NCBI GenBank assembly: GCA_022828595.1 | Contig: JAKGHH010000002.1 | Coordinates: 77,472,383 to 77,536,382, forward strand | DNA: 64,000 bases | Source: Nelumbo lutea | Taxonomy: Eukaryota; Streptophyta; Magnoliopsida; Proteales; Nelumbonaceae | Direction of reading: 5' to 3' | In this document: piece by piece, positions 59,040-64,000 of the stretch | How positions within the stretch are numbered: the first letter of the stretch is position 1 | Layout: the number at the start of each line of letters is the position of its first letter | The notes under the pieces: generated by a model | Told to the model about the DNA's origin: nothing | Database searches by the model: none | What the model saw: the letters and a program-made list of their open reading frames with translations, nothing else | Position numbers and translations under genes: made by a program

Positions 59040-60860
59040 TGCCAAAGAAACTAGTTTTGTTGGAAAGAAGGGAAACATTTCCCTAGGAGGTTAGGATCAC
59101 CCTAAATAAAAGTCAACGCCTAGAAAACCTCCCTAAGTGTATAATATGTCAGCCTTTAAGTATGCCAAAGGGAGTAAGCAGCGAGCATTGAGAATTCAAA
59201 TAAGGGATTTCTTATGCGAGTCAGGAAGAAAAGAAAAAATAGACCACTAAGGTGTGCTGGGAGGTAAGTTAAAGTAAGCGATACAAAGTATGGGTGTCTT
59301 GGAATAAAAGAAACATCCAAAAAAGAAATTTATCTCAATACTAGGGAAGTGGTTATGGAGAATGCCTAATAAGAAGAGAGAGAAACATGGGCAAGGGTGG
59401 TGGTAGAGCATACCACGGGCTTTTGGACAATGGGATGGGACCGCTGTCCACTACATCGTAGCTACTAGAGACTTTCCCCTTGTAAATGCCATACAAGTGA
59501 TTCTACTTGTTTCTTTGCCTCTTGTAAGGTATGTACTCAAGTTCTGGTAACCTAATCAAAATCTGGGGATCAAATATCTGGTTATGGGAACTCCCCTTTG
59601 AAAGGACTTATACGCCCTTGCTTTTGTACAATTTATCGTGTTTTGCAAGAATGAGCCTACATCAACTTTCTTAGTACCTTCAAACTTAATTAATTGGTTT
59701 TGACTGGAACCGTTTGGCTTTAGAAGGGGAATAAGGGATTCAGGAAATTGATCAGTGTGCTCTCATGTACTCCAAAACCTCGAAGGGAATTTTCTTTGAT
59801 CCCTGAATAAGAGCTGATGAAAGAATTTGGGCACCTTCCCCTTCGGGTCTATTCTCCCGTAACTCTTTCTTCAAAGTTTTAGCCCAACCCCCCCTTAGTC
59901 CCCTTCAATCATTTCCTGTCAAGGAGGTATGGTGCAAGCCTATCCCACCTAGGATTGTGGCTTTTTGTTGGGAAGTTGTTCACGAAAGAATAAATACTTT
60001 TGACTGGCTACAAAAGAAGAGGAAAAAGTGGTGCCTCTCCCTACATTGGTGTGTTCTTTGCACAAGGCTAACAGTGAGGTTTCCTTTCATTTGTTTATCA
60101 CTTGTCCTTTCGTTGCTGGCATTTGGGAATGGCTTTTTTCCTTATTTGAGTGCAGGTGAACCCTCTCCGACTGACATCAAAAGACTCTTATCCAACTTCC
60201 TGTCCATGGTCGAGGAAGATAGGTAACATCATGTGGAAGAGTGCTAGGGCAGCAATAATCTAGGCAGTGCGGGAAGAAAGAAATGCAAGAATTTTTAGAG
60301 AAAAGGAAAGAAGAAAAGAGGCCCAATTGAATCAATATTGATCAGGGTGGCTCACTAGCTGAAATCCTTAGAAAGCTTCTCACATACATACATTGATGAC
60401 ATCATTAGAAATTGGAAGGAGGTGGCGGGCTCAAATGTCAATAAGTAGCCTCTTATTCCTATCTAGACCCCTCCTAAAAGAGGATTTATAAAACTTAACT
60501 TTGACGGAAGTAGCATGGGAAACCCGGGTATGTCAAGAATTGGAGGTGTATTCAGGGATGAGGAGGGTAAAGTGTGTGTGATATTCTCAGGCCCAGTAGG
60601 TGAGGGAGACTCACTAAGAGCGGAAGTAATAGCAGTTATGGAAGGGGTGCAAAGGGCTAGAACCATGAATGTTAGAAAGCTAATCATTGAAGGGGATTCC
60701 AAACAGGTAGTGGCTTGGCAACTTGAATTGAGGAAGTAGTATGTGGAAATACAACAATGAGAAGAAAAAAATTCAGATGGATCACAAAGGACATGGAACT
60801 GAGAATACTTTGGGTGAAAAGAACAGCTAATTCTGTAGAAAAGATGGGCCGAATGGCCCA
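59040..60860 (+). mobile_element. L1-type LINE, 3' part of ORF2, decayed
   Basis: Readable pieces match the C-terminal half of plant L1 ORF2. They are a region like YVSAFKYAKGSKQRALRIQI and DFLCESGRKEKID (about 59140-59240); GVLGIKETSKKKFISILGKW and LWRMPNKK (about 59270-59370); and a zinc-binding RT-C segment with VAFCWEVVHERINTFDWLQK, LCSLHKANSEVSFH-like wording and FITCPFVAGIWEWLF (about 59950-60140). RNase H follows at 60475. There are many stops and shifts. The 5' part is missing. Confidence 0.75.
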
Positions 60861-60870
60861 TAGGCTATTT
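60475..60870 (+). pseudogene. RNase H domain of the L1 element
   Basis: Reads RGFIKLNFDGSSMGNPGMSR then IGGVFRDEEGKV, SLRAEVIAVMEGVQRARTMN and KLIIEGDSKQVV, which supply the Asp-Glu-Asp set of plant RNase H-like domains (RVT_3 type). A TAG at about 60739 and a frame change precede a decayed end, LWVKRTANSVEKMGRMA. In plant L1s this domain is thought to remove RNA from the cDNA hybrid (family knowledge). Confidence 0.8.
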
Positions 60871-61110
60871 ATTCTTTCTTGTTATTTATGTTTTTCTGTA
60901 ATGAGCCTTATTCTGGGCCCATCCTGTCTATATTATGTTCTTTTGTAAATTCTTGCCCAACTAAGGGCCTCCTTGTAATTATTCAAATCTATCTTAATAA
61001 AATAGTGTTAGGGTGCTAAGAGAGAGTTAGGTTCGAAACTCTCATTCTCAAACCCTCATTGCCGAACTCTCAAGGTCTACTCTCTTCAGTTTTTTTCATG
61101 GTATCAGAGC

Positions 61111-61902
61111 AGGCCTGAACTTCAATATTCTAGGACTGGAAGCTTAGGCTCGTGTTGCCTGATTCTTGGAGGTCATTGGAAGTGCCCAAGACTCGAATCT
61201 CTTGGAGAAGTGGTTCGGTGACCAGGAAGAATCAGAGAAAAAAAGGGAAGGGGAACAGCTCGGTTCTGATTTTGAAGCTTGAAACTGTAAGTTGTGCTCA
61301 GATTTCTGGGTAATTTTCTGTTGTGTTTGGACTGTTGAAGTGTACGAAATTTCTGGTTGTTTTGTACTACTTTCGACTGCCATTTAATCTGGTTTAACCC
61401 AGAAATTTCTGGGCTGCTTTTTTGCTCCTTCTTGGACTGTCAAAACTGTAGAAACACCCTTGTATCAAGAGCTGTGGATTGTTGCTTCTATTTGGCTGTT
61501 TTTGGGGACTGTACGGACTGCTCTTGAGAACTTTTTTCTTTTGACAGTGGGGTTGTCTCTATTGCCCACACTGTGTTTGTAAAAAGGCTTTTTCAGCAAT
61601 ACCAATTGGTATTTACTCTCCTTAGCAATTTCTTTGGTGATTACCTTGAAGTTCCAAATCTGAAAAGGGAACTTCGGTTGAGTGCACAGTGCCTAGAAGT
61701 TTCTGATTACTTCTTGAAGGCTGAACCAAGATGTTTTTTGGTGACTCGTGTAGAAGTTTCTGCTTTAGTCTTGGTTCTCACAACTTTCGGGTGTATTTTG
61801 GCCTTGTGTATAACCTTCTTGTGGTCGGCTGAACTCAGTCCTTGCCTGTCCTCATTCAGTATACTTGTAGAAGTCATCTGAAATCATACTTTAAGTGTTT
61901 AC
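61111..61902 (+). other. Leader of the second copia lineage
   Basis: Non-coding between the primer site and the gag ATG. A short frame at 61573-61881 has no recognisable domain and I do not call it a gene. Confidence 0.75.
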
Positions 61903-62283
61903 ATGATGTACTCCTCAGAGTTTGAAAACAAGAATGGTGCTGAATATGGACTGGTTCAGGGGACTCCAAGTGATTCTTTATTGACTGTGACCGCTGTCAA
62001 ACTAGATGGAACTAATTATCTGGCATGGTCACAATCAGTAAAGATTTATGTATGTAGTAGAGGAAAGTGGGGGTTCATTTCCGGGAGCAAGAAGGCTCCC
62101 CCAGAAGATGATCCGTCCTACGAGAAGTGGATGCAAGAAAATTATACTGTCATTGGGTGGCTTGTGAACTCAATGCAGCCACAAATTAGCCAACACTACC
62201 TATGGATGAATTCAGCAAACGGAAATTTGGGACAGTGTTGTAGAAACCTATTCCCAAAAACTCAATGTGGCCCGAACATATAA
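61903..62283 (+). pseudogene. gag: Gag N-terminus of the second copia lineage
   Basis: ATG at 61903. LTVTAVKLDGTNYLAWSQSV and GFISGSKKAPPEDDPSYEKW are the retrotransposon gag N-terminal (UBN2_3-like) block, then NYTVIGWLVNSMQPQISQHY. The frame goes out of register at about 62217: after NSA the homologous reading ([20 protein letters not shown]) is in the next frame. A 1-nt indel is the simplest cause. No convincing slippery heptamer is present. Confidence 0.85.
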
Positions 62284-63532
62284 ATTGAGAAGTGATGTAA
62301 AGAATTTAAGGCAAGGGGAGAAACCTCTAGCTGTATATTTCTCATCCCTAAAGTCTCTATGGCAAGAGATTGACTTAATTGAAACTGTAACTTGGGACAC
62401 CACCAATGATGCAGAGACCTACAAAAAATTGGTTGAAAGGAACAGGGTGTTTGATTTCTTAACCGGACTAAACCCAGAATATGATATCACAAAACAGAAT
62501 ATTCTTTCCAATGAGTGTGTCTCATTGTCACAAGCTTATGCATTGGTGAGTAGTGAAGAGAGCAGAAGGGTTGTCCAGGTTCAAGGGGCTGATATTAGAG
62601 ATCACTTTGCGAATATGGGGGTTAAACCTAAAGGGAATGCTAGAACTTCTGGTGGTACAGGAAAGAAAGAAGTTATATGTGAGTACTGCAAGAAGCCGAA
62701 ACACACCAAAGACAAGTGCTGGAAATTACATCATAATCTTGTGGCCATTCGGTTTCAGAAAAAACATGATAGTAAAAGATCAGGAAGTGCAAATGTATCT
62801 GTCGAGCTAAATAGTGACAAGTACTATACTGAAGAGATGTCTGCTTCTGCACAGTTGGCAGTCATGAGAGCAGAATATGAAAAGTTTGGGAAGATGATCA
62901 ATCAGTTGGGTGATGTCACTTCTCCTTCCAACCCTTCAGGAAATTCTTCTTCTGCATTTGCTCATTTAAGTATAAGGGTTTCTGCCAATCATGCTACCAC
63001 TTCAGGTAATCACGAGATCCCTTGGATTATTGACTCAGGTGCTTCTGACCATGTGACCAATCTTTCTACCTTGTTTGTTTCATATGACTTGCTTCCTGGA
63101 CGTGATAAAATCACTTTAGCTGATTGTTCATTTGCCCCTATCTCTAATAAGGGAACCATCAAGGCTACGGATTCCTTGTTCCTACCTTCTACCATTCATG
63201 TACCTAAACTAAATACAAATTTGTTATTTGTAAATAGTTTAACCAAGTCACTAAACTGTTGTGTAACATTTTTTCCTTCCTACTATGTTTTTCAAGATCT
63301 GGAGTCTCAGAAGGTGATTGGGAGTGGCCATGAGGAGAACGGAATATACCTGTTTGATACTTCGGAACAATGCACTGATCATCATGGGAATGTTGCTCTC
63401 GGATCTGTTTCTTCAGAGTCTGTTAGTCGGATTATGTTGTGTCATCGTCATTTTGGTCATCTGTCTTTTTCTGCCTTGAGTCATCTATTCCCTGAACTGT
63501 TTAAGGGAATTAGTTTGTCCAGTCCTCATAAT
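62218..63532 (+). CDS. gag-pro: Gag C-terminus and protease of the second copia lineage (partial, open)
   Basis: An open frame of about 435 codons. Gag core: [20 protein letters not shown] and [20 protein letters not shown]. Zinc knuckle [18 protein letters not shown] (about 62680-62725), with Lys where Gly is usual before His. Protease [18 protein letters not shown] (about 63024) keeps DSGAS. Then [20 protein letters not shown] and the start of the integrase finger, [20 protein letters not shown]. The frame is much better kept than its neighbours, suggesting a younger insertion. It ends by fusion to unrelated DNA at about 63532. Confidence 0.88.
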
Positions 63533-64000
63533 CATGGTATGCTGCTACAGCTAGCAGGATCCTAATGGATTTAAGCATGGCCACAGGCGAAAAGGTTTCC
63601 TCATAATCGATGCCCTCTTTCTGAGTGTACCCTTTCGCCACCATAACGGACTGGTGGCCTGGATACCCGAGTGGATCTTCTAGGTTGGTCACTACCTGGA
63701 ACTTGTGGGACATCTCCCACTGCTCCTGAGCTCTCCTCATCAAGAACAACTTCCTGACGATGGGTGTCCAGGATATAATCGGTTTCCAAGAATTGCGCAT
63801 TACGATTGCAGAACACTTTCTGCTCACTTGGGTCATAGAATAGGTAACCTACAGAGCCTTTTGGGTAGCCTACAAATAGGCAACGGCTGGTCTTGGATTC
63901 CAACTTGTCTGCACTCGTTCTTTTAACGTGTGCTGGACAACCCCAAATCTTCAAATGTCTGACACTTGGTTTCTTTCCAGTCCAAAGTTCATATGGAGTA
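63533..64000 (-). pseudogene. Angela-like copia pol fragment
   Basis: Minus strand: integrase C-terminus ([51 protein letters not shown]) joined directly to RT ([34 protein letters not shown]). About 250 bp present in copies A and B are missing at the join near 63643. Left end fused to the second copia lineage; the right side runs off the window. Very similar to copy B. Confidence 0.92.

Larger units (their letters stand above)
60865..63532 (+). mobile_element. Ty1/copia element of another lineage, 5' part
   Basis: LTR 3' end (AATAAAATAG at about 60998, terminus TTTTTTCA at 61098), perfect initiator-Met primer site TGGTATCAGAGC (61099-61110), leader, gag and protease. It is cut at 63532 by an Angela-like fragment. 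The LTR start is not resolved and lies somewhere between the LINE RNase H and about 60960. Lineage is not Angela or TNT1; Ivana-like is a guess. Confidence 0.8.

Noticed and set aside
61573..61881. 100-codon frame in the leader of the second copia lineage
   Set aside because: No domain; it lies in the untranslated leader between primer site and gag.
62200..62285. Programmed ribosomal frameshift between gag pieces of the second copia lineage
   Set aside because: No convincing slippery heptamer or downstream structure is seen; a 1-nt indel is simpler.

Overview
This window looks like gene-poor plant nuclear DNA made almost entirely of nested, mostly decayed LTR retrotransposons. No host gene, tRNA, rRNA or CRISPR array can be supported. 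A seed plant, most likely an angiosperm, is indicated by the mix of families: Ty3/gypsy Tat and Athila lineages, Ty1/copia elements of the Angela/BARE and TNT1 (Tork) types, and a plant-type L1 LINE with an appended RNase H. The species cannot be told from the sequence. One 100-N scaffold gap lies at 58464-58563.

Layout. 1-5190: 5' half of a Tat-lineage gypsy element on the minus strand (RT/RNase H, protease, zinc knuckle with a 46-residue Asn run, gag, primer-binding site, 5' LTR). 5286-12137: a decayed TNT1-like copia on the plus strand, split by a 3.2-kb solo-LTR-like insertion (8484-11684). 12138-14636: unclassified, LTR-like non-coding DNA. 14637-32293 plus 41183-41411: an Angela-like copia on the plus strand (LTR, leader, gag start, second LTR, second leader). 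An Athila element (17555-29224) sits inside its gag, and that Athila in turn carries a tandem copia LTR pair (18020-21910). 32294-41182: full-length Angela-like copy A, minus strand, inserted in the second leader with a perfect 5-bp target duplication. 41412-47525: rearranged Angela-like pieces (copy C) with an inverted gag/pol junction. 47526-49652: Tat-type gag fragment, plus strand. 49633-52130: Athila gag and LTR, minus strand. 52131-58463: Angela-like copy B, minus strand, cut by the gap. 58564-59030: low-complexity and hairpin-rich DNA. 59040-60860: 3' end of an L1 LINE. 60865-63532: 5' part of another copia lineage with a mostly open gag-protease frame. 63533-64000: an Angela-like fragment, minus strand.

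How it fits together. The Angela-like family dominates, with about ten LTR copies. Copies A and B share several RNase H stop codons, so they probably moved using proteins from a relative. The internal frame of the Athila element runs about 930 codons without a frameshift and is broken almost only at positions expected to be glutamine (CAA/CAG to TAA/TAG), as expected for C-to-T decay in silenced DNA. The most unusual structure is a ~720-bp copy of the Athila element's own 3' flank lying between its 5' LTR and its primer-binding site. I found no new functional system. The notable content is the recombination history and a few structured non-coding repeats.
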